Positions 1 through 6,477 of a stretch of DNA of 11,600 nucleotides are shown here, piece by piece. Both the position numbers and the translations under genes were made by a program. Source of the DNA: an archaeon (GTDB taxonomy: Archaea > Nanobdellota > Nanobdellia > Pacearchaeales > GW2011-AR1); contig DAOWFF010000074.1 in NCBI GenBank assembly GCA_030638105.1, positions 1 to 11,600 on the forward strand, read 5' to 3'. The notes beneath the pieces are model-generated. The model made no database searches, was not told the DNA's origin, and saw only the letters and a program-made list of their open reading frames with translations. How positions within the stretch are numbered: position 1 is the stretch's first letter; the number at the start of each line of letters is the position of its first letter.

Positions 1-1
1 A

Positions 2-79
2 TACACTGAAATTACTTTGCATTCATATGAAGTTAAAGAAACTGAAATAGTGGAGGAAACAAAAAATGCTAGAATTTAA
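2..79 (+). CDS. 3' end of an upstream protein (partial, unidentified)
   Basis: A frame open from the window edge ends with TAA at 77-79 and reads as a short, acidic C-terminal tail (…HSYEVKETEIVEETKNARI). If real, it overlaps the rfcL start by 14 bases, and the strong Shine-Dalgarno of rfcL would lie inside it, suggesting translational coupling. A competing open frame ends earlier, with TAG at 48-50, and reads as a lysine/leucine-rich tail. I prefer the longer frame because its GAA- and AAA-rich codon use resembles the rest of the window. Too little is present to identify a family. Confidence 0.35.
   Translation, partial: YTEITLHSYEVKETEIVEETKNARI
51..56 (+). promoter_or_regulatory. Shine-Dalgarno of rfcL
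   Basis: GGAGGA lies about nine bases before the ATG at 66. It is the clearest ribosome-binding site in the window, where most other genes appear leaderless. It supports the ATG at 66 as the start of rfcL despite the odd extension that follows, and fits rfcL being an internal gene of an operon. Confidence 0.6.
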
Positions 80-1394
80 TACACAAATTTCAAATGACCA
101 AGAAGAGGAAAATCGAAGGGTTTCTTCGCAAAAACGCGACATCAACAGGATTGCAAGAGAAGATGTTGCCCTTCAGTGTTTTGAGGAAGGAGCACGAGGA
201 AAACAGGGGGTTTCCTCGTCGCCATGGACTGAAAAATATAGACCAAAAAAATTTGAAGAGATTAAAGGACAAGATTTAGCAGTTGCGAGAATAAAAGAAT
301 TTGTTTCTAATTTTAACTATAAAAAAACAGGGAAAAAAGCACTGGTTCTTCATGGTCCTCCCGGAATCGGGAAGACAGCTTTGGCTCATGCGATAGCAAA
401 CGAAACAAATTCAGAAATATTTGAATTAAATGCGTCGGATTTAAGAAACAAGATTAAGTTGCAGGAAATTCTTAAGCCAGTGATTGAGCAAAAGTCGCTT
501 GTTAAAAAAAGCAAAATAATTCTCGTTGATGAAGTTGACGGAATTTCTGCAGTTGACAGGGGCGGGCTTTCAGAGTTGCTGTTTTTAATTAGTTCCACTC
601 CTCATCCTGTGATAATAACTGCAAATGATATTTGGAAAAGGAAATTAAGTCCCTTAAGAAAAAAGGTAGAACTTGTTCAGTTAAATGAAATTAATTATTA
701 TTCTATAAAAAATATTTTGATTGAAATTTTAAAAAAGGAAGGTCTTTTTCTTGATTCTGATTTACTGACGAGCATTGCAATAAAAGCAAACGGGGATTTG
801 CGAGCAGCTATAAATGATTTGCAGGCAATGTCAAAAATACAAAATCCTTCGAAAGAAATGTTAAACAAAAGAAACAAAAAAACAGATATTTTTCATGCCA
901 TGAAAATGATTTTCAAGGGAAAGCCTACAAACGAATTGTTGGGAATTTTTGATTCTGTGAATATGCCTTTGGATGAAATACTTTTGTGGATGGAAGAAAA
1001 TATCCCTGCAGAATATCGGGGCGAAGAACTCGCAAAAGCATACAACTCAGTAAGCAGGGCAGATATTTTTAAGGGCAGAATTTACAGAAAACAGTTTTGG
1101 AGATTTTTAGTTTATGAGAACATTCTTTTGAGTTATGGGGTTTCTGCTTCAAAAAAAGAAATAAAAACAAATTTTACGAATTATGTAAAACCAACAAGAA
1201 TTTTAAAAATTTGGCTTAATAACCAGAGAACAGCGAAGAGAAAAACAATTGCACAGAAATATGCTAAGCATGTTCATATTGGAACAAAAAGAGTAATGCA
1301 TGAATTTCCAATTATAAAAAATATTTTGAAGAATGAAAATATTAGAAAAGAATTAAGATTAACAGAAGAGGAGATTGGGTATTTGGATAAGTGA
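66..1394 (+). CDS. rfcL: Replication factor C large subunit (clamp loader ATPase)
   Basis: RfcL pairs with RfcS subunits to open and load the PCNA sliding clamp at primer-template junctions. The 442-residue protein has the family signature PWTEKYRPKKFEEIKGQ from residue 53, Walker A GPPGIGKT at 97-104, Walker B DEVD at 155-158, a sensor-1-like TAND segment, an RxxINDLQ-type sensor-2 region (…GDLRAAINDLQ), and a helical C-terminal collar domain. Known archaeal RfcL proteins start at or just before the PWTEKYRP motif, so residues 1-52 are an extension. No ATG, GTG or TTG lies in frame between codon 1 and the motif, and a strong Shine-Dalgarno precedes ATG 66. The extension is encoded by hairpin-rich DNA with unusual codons (see repeats at 106-219). 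I see no clear PIP-box at the C-terminus, which many archaeal RfcL proteins carry. The identification is firm; the status of the extension is not. Confidence 0.92.
   Translation: MLEFNTQISNDQEEENRRVSSQKRDINRIAREDVALQCFEEGARGKQGVSSSPWTEKYRPKKFEEIKGQDLAVARIKEFVSNFNYKKTGKKALVLHGPPGIGKTALAHAIANETNSEIFELNASDLRNKIKLQEILKPVIEQKSLVKKSKIILVDEVDGISAVDRGGLSELLFLISSTPHPVIITANDIWKRKLSPLRKKVELVQLNEINYYSIKNILIEILKKEGLFLDSDLLTSIAIKANGDLRAAINDLQAMSKIQNPSKEMLNKRNKKTDIFHAMKMIFKGKPTNELLGIFDSVNMPLDEILLWMEENIPAEYRGEELAKAYNSVSRADIFKGRIYRKQFWRFLVYENILLSYGVSASKKEIKTNFTNYVKPTRILKIWLNNQRTAKRKTIAQKYAKHVHIGTKRVMHEFPIIKNILKNENIRKELRLTEEEIGYLDK
106..127 (+). repeat. Hairpin copy 1 in the rfcL 5' region
   Basis: GAGGAAA at 106-112 pairs with TTTCTTC at 121-127 (one G-U pair), loop of 8 bases. 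It resembles the stronger hairpin at 194-219, sharing GAGGAAAA…GGGTTTCYTCG, so the two look like diverged copies about 90 bases apart. Confidence 0.5.
136..169 (+). repeat. Inverted repeat between the two rfcL 5' hairpins
   Basis: GCGACATC at 136-143 pairs with GATGTTGC at 162-169 (eight pairs, one G-U), loop of 18 bases. A further stem, GAAGGG 115-120 with CCCTTC 169-174, could enclose it but would compete with the 106-127 hairpin. Together these make the first 150 bases of rfcL unusually foldable. Confidence 0.4.
194..219 (+). repeat. Strong hairpin copy 2 in the rfcL 5' region
   Basis: ACGAGGAAA at 194-202 is perfectly complementary to TTTCCTCGT at 211-219 (nine pairs) around an ACAGGGGG loop. 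It ends just before the conserved PWTEKYRP start of the AAA+ domain (codon 53 begins at 222). Confidence 0.65.
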
Positions 1395-1405
1395 TTTGAG
1401 AATTA

Positions 1406-1413
1406 TTTTTTTT
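1406..1413 (+). terminator. T-run after rfcL
   Basis: Eight T residues begin 12 bases after the rfcL stop. Archaeal RNA polymerase terminates at T-rich tracts without needing a hairpin, so this is a plausible rfcL terminator. Confidence 0.4.
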
Positions 1414-1625
1414 ACTTTAAAACATCGGAATTTAACGAAGTTTGATTTTTCTTCGTGGGGCCGAAGGTGAAACAGATCTTGAAAATCAAATTTGGGAAAA
1501 ATACGAGCCGAGCATTTTTCCGTTAAATTCTTGTTGCCCCGAGACGATAGGTAAGAGCACAGCGTGGGTTGAGCGAAGCGACGAAGAAGTCGAGAAAAAA
1601 CTCGTATCAAGTGCGAAGCACCATT
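1414..1625 (+). ncRNA. Candidate structured RNA gene, family unknown
   Basis: This lies in the 327-base gap between rfcL and the AlaE-like gene. It is clearly more GC-rich than the gaps around it and dense in stems: GAATTTAACG 1428-1437 with CGTTAAATTC 1521-1530 (ten pairs); inside it TTTGATTTT 1441-1449 with AAAATCAAA 1482-1490, CTTCG 1451-1455 with CGAAG 1462-1466, and GGAAAAAT 1495-1502 with ATTTTTCC 1514-1521. The loop GGGGC 1457-1461 matches GCCCC 1536-1540, a possible pseudoknot. Further 3', CGAG 1591-1594 pairs with CTCG 1601-1604 (or ATACGAG 1501-1507 with CTCGTAT 1601-1607), then GTGC-GAA-GCAC at 1611-1621. A TTTAAAA box at 1417-1423 could be its promoter. The motifs GGTGAAAC (1466-1473) and GGTAAGAGCAC (1550-1560) recall RNase P regions II and III, but other essential parts are missing. 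Strand is inferred from these motifs; ends are approximate. Confidence 0.5.
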
Positions 1626-1689
1626 TGTAAAAACATTGAGGGCTGAGTAGATTATAGTATTAACTGCGAAGTGATGAATAACGAATAAG

Positions 1690-1697
1690 TTTATAAA
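1690..1697 (+). promoter_or_regulatory. TATA box of the AlaE-like gene
   Basis: TTTATAAA centred about 28 bases before the ATG at 1722, the spacing expected for a leaderless or nearly leaderless archaeal transcript. The element is palindromic and so could in principle also serve the minus strand. Confidence 0.6.
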
Positions 1698-1721
1698 GAA
1701 AAACTGCCTACTCATAATAAA

Positions 1722-2270
1722 ATGGATAAGATTAGAGATAATCCAGAAAAAACTGGGTTTGAAGCAAGAATTGAGGAAAATAAACCATCTTCAGCGAAAA
1801 AGGTTGCTTTAGTTGATACTGTGGGGAATATATCCTATTCATTAATTGCTGGAACTATCTTAGATTCTTGCGCAGGATTAAATTTCGCAGGGATTGTTGC
1901 TTCAAGAGCATCAGCAACTGCCATTAATTCTGTTACAGGTGGACCATATGGTTGGTGGAGAGAAAAAGCTTTCAAATTGACAAAAACAAGTGAAGAAAGC
2001 GGAAAAATAAGAAAATCCTTGGTAGATCTGTTGGCATTCAATACATTTCAAGTTCCAATTTATGCAACAGCGGTTGCGATTGGAAGTTTAATTTCTGAAG
2101 GAAAAGTAGATATGGAGAAAGTTCAAAATGGAGCGACATATCTTGCGACAATCTCGCCATTTATTGGTCCGACATTAGGTTGGTATATGGATGGTTGCAG
2201 AAAACTTTTCGGTGTAAAATCTGCGGTAGAAGGAGCATACAAAGGAAGCAAAGACCAGTTCCTTGAATAA
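1722..2270 (+). CDS. AlaE-like L-alanine exporter family protein
   Basis: The 182-residue protein resembles the AlaE (YgaW) family of small inner-membrane exporters, which in E. coli exports L-alanine. Recalled family features are visible in order: an N-terminal membrane segment after a VDT motif (about 31-52), the pattern GGPYGWWREK (about 73-82, compare WPYGMYRD in E. coli), LVDLLAFNTFQVPIYA (about 100-115, compare LADILAYVTFQSPVY), and GWYMDGCRKLFGV near the C-terminus (compare GYFLDYCRRLFKV). Four hydrophobic segments fit the family. The first 25 residues are a polar extension relative to the bacterial protein. It has its own TATA box and is followed by a hairpin/T-run, so it is probably monocistronic. 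Alanine as substrate is inference from the family only. Confidence 0.72.
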   Translation: MDKIRDNPEKTGFEARIEENKPSSAKKVALVDTVGNISYSLIAGTILDSCAGLNFAGIVASRASATAINSVTGGPYGWWREKAFKLTKTSEESGKIRKSLVDLLAFNTFQVPIYATAVAIGSLISEGKVDMEKVQNGATYLATISPFIGPTLGWYMDGCRKLFGVKSAVEGAYKGSKDQFLE

Positions 2271-2311
2271 ATTAGAGTTTTTTTCTCGATTGTAATTAAC
2301 ATAATGGAATG

Positions 2312-2330
2312 CGAACTTTTGTTCGTTTTT
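2312..2330 (+). terminator. Hairpin plus T-run after the AlaE-like gene
   Basis: CGAAC 2312-2316 pairs with GTTCG 2321-2325 around a TTTT loop and is followed by five T residues. A second T-run (seven T flanked by GAG and CTC) sits at about 2275-2287, right after the stop codon. The element lies between two convergent genes. Confidence 0.45.
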
Positions 2331-2370
2331 ATATCTAATAAAACAAAAAAAGAACTTTACTTTTAATTTT

Positions 2371-3042
2371 TTAATTCTTAACCCCAAATTCAAGAACTAA
2401 TTTTTCTTTTGAGAATTCGTAATTTACTATTGGCAGAGCTATTGGAATTAATTTTGAATAAACTTTATTTTTTCCAAGTGCTTTAATTTCAATGCTGTTT
2501 TCAAGTTTAACTATTGAAATATCTTTCATTGAATTAACCTTGGGCAAATCAATTTCATAAACAACTTTGTCTGAAAACCTCCGAATATTTGTTAAGGGTT
2601 CTTCTCTCGGCAGATTAGAAAACTTTTTGAAATTTTCTTCTGAAACATTGTTTAAAACTTTGTTTTGAATTCTTTTTTGAGTTTGTTGTTTTTGATTAAG
2701 CCCAAGAGCATTTCCAAAAGAATTTATTTTTATTTCTGGGGGGGAATTGCCAGATGTAGAAATGCTTATGCTTACTCCTTTGTTAAATGGTTTTTTAAAA
2801 ACAGGTTTCTTTTTCCTGTCTAATTCATTCATTTGTTTGCTGAGATTTTTCATCAAAGAATTAAAAATCATGTTTAAACCAGTCGGCAATTTCATTTCTT
2901 CAAAAGATTCAGTATCTGTTTTTCCCAGCATCCCAAAATTTCCTTCATAATTTTTATTAAGAGAATTCCCACAGTAAGGACAAAATTCATATTTGCCACT
3001 TATTTTATTTCCACATTTTTCGCATGATTTTTTTTTGAACAT
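2371..3042 (-). CDS. Zinc-ribbon protein with C-terminal Hsp20-like (alpha-crystallin/CS) domain
   Basis: The 223-residue protein starts with a zinc ribbon (C7-x2-C10 and C21-x2-C24, CEKCGNKISGKYEFCPYCG). A polar, low-complexity middle follows (about 30-150; basic, Asn/Gln/Ser-rich). The C-terminus, about 155-222, reads like the beta-sandwich of Hsp20/CS domains: VVYEIDLPKV, then SIVKLENSIEIKALG, and a final LVLEF strand. Family knowledge suggests a small-heat-shock or p23-like chaperone or adaptor; the zinc ribbon suggests docking to RNA, ribosome or another protein (inference). The IXI motif used for Hsp20 oligomerisation is not evident, as the protein ends almost directly after the domain. 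A TATA box lies 25 bases before the ATG. Converges with the AlaE-like gene. Confidence 0.7.
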   Translation of the reverse strand: MFKKKSCEKCGNKISGKYEFCPYCGNSLNKNYEGNFGMLGKTDTESFEEMKLPTGLNMIFNSLMKNLSKQMNELDRKKKPVFKKPFNKGVSISISTSGNSPPEIKINSFGNALGLNQKQQTQKRIQNKVLNNVSEENFKKFSNLPREEPLTNIRRFSDKVVYEIDLPKVNSMKDISIVKLENSIEIKALGKNKVYSKLIPIALPIVNYEFSKEKLVLEFGVKN

Positions 3043-3063
3043 AAATAATGGTGTTGTGTTTGA

Positions 3064-3071
3064 TTTATAAA
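3064..3071 (-). promoter_or_regulatory. TATA box of the zinc-ribbon/Hsp20-like gene
   Basis: TTTATAAA centred about 25 bases before the ATG at 3042, inside the 39-base gap after the MFS stop codon. It indicates independent, leaderless transcription rather than read-through from the MFS gene. Confidence 0.6.
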
Positions 3072-3081
3072 TTTTTCGTGA

Positions 3082-4470
3082 TTATTTATTCAGGTATTTT
3101 TTAATTGACATAATCTCATGAGCCCCTTCAAAAAAACTTGGTTTCATTTGATTAAAAAAAATGTTCTTGAGGGATTTTGAGCCATTGAATTTTGATGTTT
3201 TTCTAATTTCTTTTATTTTTGGTAACCAGAAAAAAACTACAATCATTCTTGCGACGCTTCCAATAATAAATATCAAAAATATTGGTTCAACAAAAGTTAT
3301 AGTTAAAAATTTAATAAGAAACGCACCAAGACCTGCTCCGCAAAATACTCCTATCCCTCCTAATAAATTATAATAAGAAATTGCTAGTCCTCTTTTTTGT
3401 GAGCTTACATTGTCGTAAATAAAATTTCCTGCTGAAAGATTAAATCCAGCCCATGAAAATCCCCCGATGATTGAAGGAATTAAAATAAAATAAATTGGTG
3501 ATGCAGAGAGTATCCACAAAATTGGAATTAAAGGAATTAGAACGCAAGTCAGGCACATGATTTTATAATTTCCGTATCTATCTGAGAATGCCCCCCATAG
3601 TTTTAAAACTATTAATGAAAAAACTGTTCCAGAAAAAATAATAATCATATAAATTGTGTAACTAAAATTTAAATTTCGTAGAAGATATATTGCAAGAAGC
3701 GGGGATGAAATGGCACATGCAAAATTTAAAAGAGATTTGAAAATTGTAAATTTCCCAAAATTATTTTTCGGGGAATTAATTACAAAATCCCAAAAAGAAA
3801 AATAATAACTTTTCTGGAGTTTTATTTTGGGCTCATATTGTTTTTTTAAACATCTCCATGAATTGAATCTTCCAAAAAATGCTAATGAAAATAAAATTAT
3901 AAATCCAAACATTGTCCAGTTATTTTTTTTGAAATAGTCCAAAAAGAAAGAAGCAGAAACCGCCAGAATAACTGAAACAAATCCTATGATTAAACTTCTT
4001 TTTGAAAACCATCTTCCACGATATTTTTCGTCTACAATATCCCCCATCCACGAAAACCATGCTGGGCTCCCGATGTTCGCGAGGATTATATATACTGCAA
4101 ATGAAAATAAAAATACAAACGGCAGAGTATTAATTAAAATCCCTTTGTAAAATAAAATTGCTATTGCAATAAGAGGAAACCACATAAGCGACTCAAGGAA
4201 AACCGCTTTCAGAATTATTTTTTTCCTTGAATATTTTTCAATTAATCTTGAACTAAACATCTGGCTCAGAGGTCCTAAAAGTCCTGAAATTGAACTTAGC
4301 AAAACAATAAGGGAATTGCTCATATTAATTGCTATCGCAAACGGGGAAATATAATAGTCGCCGAAAGAATTTCTTACCGAAGAGAAAATCCCTTCTTTAA
4401 TACTTCGTCTTCTTGCCTGATGTTTCAGCTCTTTCACTCTTGGAGAATCTTCTTTGATTTTTTTCACCAT
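3082..4470 (-). CDS. Major facilitator superfamily transporter
   Basis: The 462-residue protein has about twelve hydrophobic segments, the usual size and topology of an MFS permease. The MFS loop motif A is clear in the second half (WGAFSDRYGNYK, near residues 290-301, between predicted segments 8 and 9); the corresponding first-half loop (SSRLIEKYSRKKIIL, about 70-85) is a degraded version. A basic N-terminal stretch (KELKHQARRRSIKEG) would face the cytoplasm under the positive-inside rule. A long polar linker lies between the two six-helix halves, as is typical. No residues let me assign a substrate. It is divergent from metG across a 75-base gap with promoters for both. Confidence 0.85.
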   Translation of the reverse strand: MVKKIKEDSPRVKELKHQARRRSIKEGIFSSVRNSFGDYYISPFAIAINMSNSLIVLLSSISGLLGPLSQMFSSRLIEKYSRKKIILKAVFLESLMWFPLIAIAILFYKGILINTLPFVFLFSFAVYIILANIGSPAWFSWMGDIVDEKYRGRWFSKRSLIIGFVSVILAVSASFFLDYFKKNNWTMFGFIILFSLAFFGRFNSWRCLKKQYEPKIKLQKSYYFSFWDFVINSPKNNFGKFTIFKSLLNFACAISSPLLAIYLLRNLNFSYTIYMIIIFSGTVFSLIVLKLWGAFSDRYGNYKIMCLTCVLIPLIPILWILSASPIYFILIPSIIGGFSWAGFNLSAGNFIYDNVSSQKRGLAISYYNLLGGIGVFCGAGLGAFLIKFLTITFVEPIFLIFIIGSVARMIVVFFWLPKIKEIRKTSKFNGSKSLKNIFFNQMKPSFFEGAHEIMSIKKYLNK

Positions 4471-4495
4471 CTTTTAAATTAAAGAGAATTGAGAT

Positions 4496-4503
4496 TAATA
4501 AAC
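4496..4503 (-). promoter_or_regulatory. TATA box of the MFS gene
   Basis: TTTATTAA on the minus strand, centred about 29 bases before the ATG at 4470, within the divergent MFS/metG gap. Confidence 0.45.
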
Positions 4504-4516
4504 TTTATTAGTTAAT

Positions 4517-4524
4517 TTTTTATA
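4517..4524 (+). promoter_or_regulatory. TATA box of metG
   Basis: TTTTTATA centred about 25 bases before the ATG at 4546, indicating leaderless transcription of the MetRS gene. Confidence 0.5.
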
Positions 4525-4545
4525 TGGCTTTTGTTTGAATAATCA

Positions 4546-5937
4546 ATGAACAAGAAAAAATTTTACATTACAACTGCAATTGATTATGTGAATGCTGAGC
4601 CACATGTTGGGCATGCGTTTGAAAAAGTTTTGGCTGATGTTTTGGCGAGATGGAAAAGGCAAAAAAATAATGATGTGTTTTTTTTGACAGGAGTTGATGA
4701 GAATGCTCAAAAAAATGTTCAGGCAGCGGAAAAAGCAGGGATGCCAGTGAAAAAATTTATTGACAGGAATACTAATTCTTTTAAAAAATTGTGCAAGGAA
4801 TTGAACATCAGCCACGACAAATTTATTCGGACTACTGCCAAAGAGCATTCTGAATCTGTGAAAAAAATTTTAAAGAAAATTATTGACAAGCAAGATATTT
4901 ACAAGGGAGAATATGAAGGGTATTATTGTGCTGGGTGCGAGGCGTATCTTACTGAGAAAGATTTGGTTGACGGGAAATGCCCAGAACATAATAAAAAGCC
5001 AGAGCATAAAAAAGAAGAAGCGTATTTTTTTAAGTTGAGCAAATATAAAAACAGGTTGATTAAATTTATTGAAAATTATATTGTTCCTGAATCAAGAAAA
5101 AAGGAAATCCTCGCGAGATTGAAAGATGATTTGAGAGATGTGTGCATAAGTAGAAAAGGAGCAGAGTTGGGGGTTGATTTTCCGGACGATAAAAATTTTA
5201 AGGTCTGGGTTTGGATTGATGCTTTGATTAATTATATTTCTGGTGCAGAAGAAAAATGGCCCGCAGATGTTCATGTCGTCGGAAAAGGGATTAACTGGTT
5301 TCATTCTGTAATCTGGCCTGCAATTTTAATGTCGGCAGAAATTGAACTTCCAAAAAAACTTTTGGTTCATGGTTATCTGAATATGAAAGGGCAGAAAATG
5401 TCAAAAAGTTTGGGGAATGTAATTAACCCAACAGAACTCGTGAAAAAATACGGGGCAGATGCTGTAAGATATTCTTTGTTGAGATGTTCGGTGTTTGAGG
5501 ACTCGGATTTTTCAGAAGAAATTTTAATTGAAAGAAACAACAATGAACTTGCAAATAAACTTGGGAATTTGGTTTCGCGGGTTTCAAGTTTAGCCGAAAA
5601 GAACGGATGCAAAAAAAATTCTAAGTGGAGAGTGCCAAATATTACGATTGAAGGGGAAAAAGATGTTGAAAAATATATCGAAAAATTTGAATTTGATAAA
5701 GCATTGAATACAATTTTTATTTATATAGATGCATTGAATAAGTGGATTCAAGATAATAAACCTTGGGACATGCATGAAGAAGATGAAAAGAAAGCGGTTT
5801 TATATAACTTAAAAGAAGGAATTCTTTTGATTTCTGATTTGCTTTTGCCGTTTATTCCTGAAAGTGCTGGGAAAATTAAAAAACAATTTAGTGCGAAAAA
5901 AATTAAAAAGTCAGAGATTTTGTTTAAGAAAATATAG
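4546..5937 (+). CDS. metG: Methionyl-tRNA synthetase, catalytic and anticodon-binding part
   Basis: Class I aminoacyl-tRNA synthetase that charges tRNA-Met. The 463-residue protein shows YVNAEPHVGHAF with the HIGH-type motif HVGH at 20-23, KMSKS at 284-288, and the helical anticodon-binding domain after about residue 340 (NELANKLGNLVSRV…NKWIQDNKPW). The connective-peptide zinc site is a single CCCH knuckle (C128, C131, C145, H148) within GEYEGYYCAGCEAYL. This layout matches the bacterial, Thermus-like MetRS rather than the two-knuckle form I know from most archaea, so bacterial origin is likely. The usual GTDEHG segment reads GVDENAQ here. The protein stops right after the anticodon-binding domain; the C-terminal tRNA-binding domain of longer MetRS proteins is missing and is encoded separately at 6478-6855. 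Confidence 0.95.
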   Translation: MNKKKFYITTAIDYVNAEPHVGHAFEKVLADVLARWKRQKNNDVFFLTGVDENAQKNVQAAEKAGMPVKKFIDRNTNSFKKLCKELNISHDKFIRTTAKEHSESVKKILKKIIDKQDIYKGEYEGYYCAGCEAYLTEKDLVDGKCPEHNKKPEHKKEEAYFFKLSKYKNRLIKFIENYIVPESRKKEILARLKDDLRDVCISRKGAELGVDFPDDKNFKVWVWIDALINYISGAEEKWPADVHVVGKGINWFHSVIWPAILMSAEIELPKKLLVHGYLNMKGQKMSKSLGNVINPTELVKKYGADAVRYSLLRCSVFEDSDFSEEILIERNNNELANKLGNLVSRVSSLAEKNGCKKNSKWRVPNITIEGEKDVEKYIEKFEFDKALNTIFIYIDALNKWIQDNKPWDMHEEDEKKAVLYNLKEGILLISDLLLPFIPESAGKIKKQFSAKKIKKSEILFKKI

Positions 5938-5959
5938 TTTTCAGGATGTAAAAAATTAT

Positions 5960-6340
5960 TTACTTATCTTCCTTTATTTTTGCATTAACTTCTTCATAAA
6001 CTTTATTTACTTCTTCTGCAAATTCGGGAGGGCATGTGGCTTTTGCAATCTCAAGCATTCTCATCCTCAAGATGCCATACATTACAGCAGGATATCCTAT
6101 TAAATTAGTTGGGACATTAACTTTCCCATTTTCTCCATAATCCCCGCCCATTCTTAAATCTTCCAAAGCAAGTTCATACGTAATATTAAATCCTCCAGGA
6201 ACAAGACTTGGATTTAATCTATCTGCTAAATATTTTCCAAAATCATATAAAAAATCATCCCCATTAGGAAGATAATCTTTAAGATTTCTCAACTTTTCTT
6301 TTACAGATTCCATTGAAATGGCTTCTAATTTTTCTGTCAT
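5960..6340 (-). CDS. Hypothetical soluble protein between the two MetRS genes
   Basis: I do not recognise this 126-residue family. It is soluble, moderately acidic, with no signal peptide or membrane segment. The N- and C-terminal thirds look helical (about 1-40 and 88-124), around a central section rich in Gly and Pro (SLVPGGFNITYELALEDLRM, then GGDYGENGKVNVP). A single Cys (in ATCPPEF) has no partner, so a metal site is unlikely. A textbook TATA box sits 25 bases before its ATG, which supports expression. It converges with metG (22-base gap) and is divergent from the tRNA-binding-domain gene, so it separates the two MetRS parts physically. No function is proposed. Confidence 0.65.
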   Translation of the reverse strand: MTEKLEAISMESVKEKLRNLKDYLPNGDDFLYDFGKYLADRLNPSLVPGGFNITYELALEDLRMGGDYGENGKVNVPTNLIGYPAVMYGILRMRMLEIAKATCPPEFAEEVNKVYEEVNAKIKEDK

Positions 6341-6361
6341 ATAATTCTATTCAACTAATAC

Positions 6362-6369
6362 TTTATAAA
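6362..6369 (-). promoter_or_regulatory. TATA box of the hypothetical gene
   Basis: TTTATAAA preceded on the minus strand by a purine-rich AAAAGG stretch (BRE-like), centred about 25 bases before the ATG at 6340. Confidence 0.6.
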
Positions 6370-6447
6370 CCTTTTGGAAGTGTCATTACTACATCATTAC
6401 ATCAATCAAATAGGTTGCCATATATTGTAGTATACACAAAACAAAAT

Positions 6448-6457
6448 AATTAAAAAC
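6448..6457 (+). promoter_or_regulatory. TATA box of the tRNA-binding-domain gene
   Basis: AATTAAAAAC centred about 25 bases before the ATG at 6478. The surroundings are very AT-rich, so the choice of element is less certain than its spacing. Confidence 0.4.
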
Positions 6458-6477
6458 ATTTATTTTATATTTTTATT

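Noticed and set aside
221..230. CCATGG near the start of the rfcL AAA+ domain as an alternative start codon
   Set aside because: This ATG is out of frame with PWTEKYRP (the frame reads CCA TGG), so it cannot begin RfcL.
1671..1677. GTGATGA, a perfect C box, as a C/D guide RNA
   Set aside because: No CTGA D box follows at a suitable distance and no paired C'/D' set is visible; the only CTGA (1642) lies upstream.
1359..1715. 118-codon open frame on the minus strand across the structured gap
   Set aside because: It overlaps the end of rfcL, its translation has no recognisable pattern, and it crosses the stems that better explain the region. Its openness follows from local GC-rich composition.
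1395..1721. RNase P RNA as a firm call for the structured gap region
   Set aside because: GGTGAAAC and GGTAAGAGCAC are in the right order, but they are about 85 bases apart rather than nearly adjacent, and I find neither the GAGGAAAGTCC-type 5' element nor the ACAGAA-type 3' element that form the P4 core.
6395..6420. Short direct repeats (CATTACTACAT/CATTACATCA) between the hypothetical and tRNA-binding-domain genes
   Set aside because: Too short and imperfect in AT-rich DNA to support a repeat, CRISPR or origin call.
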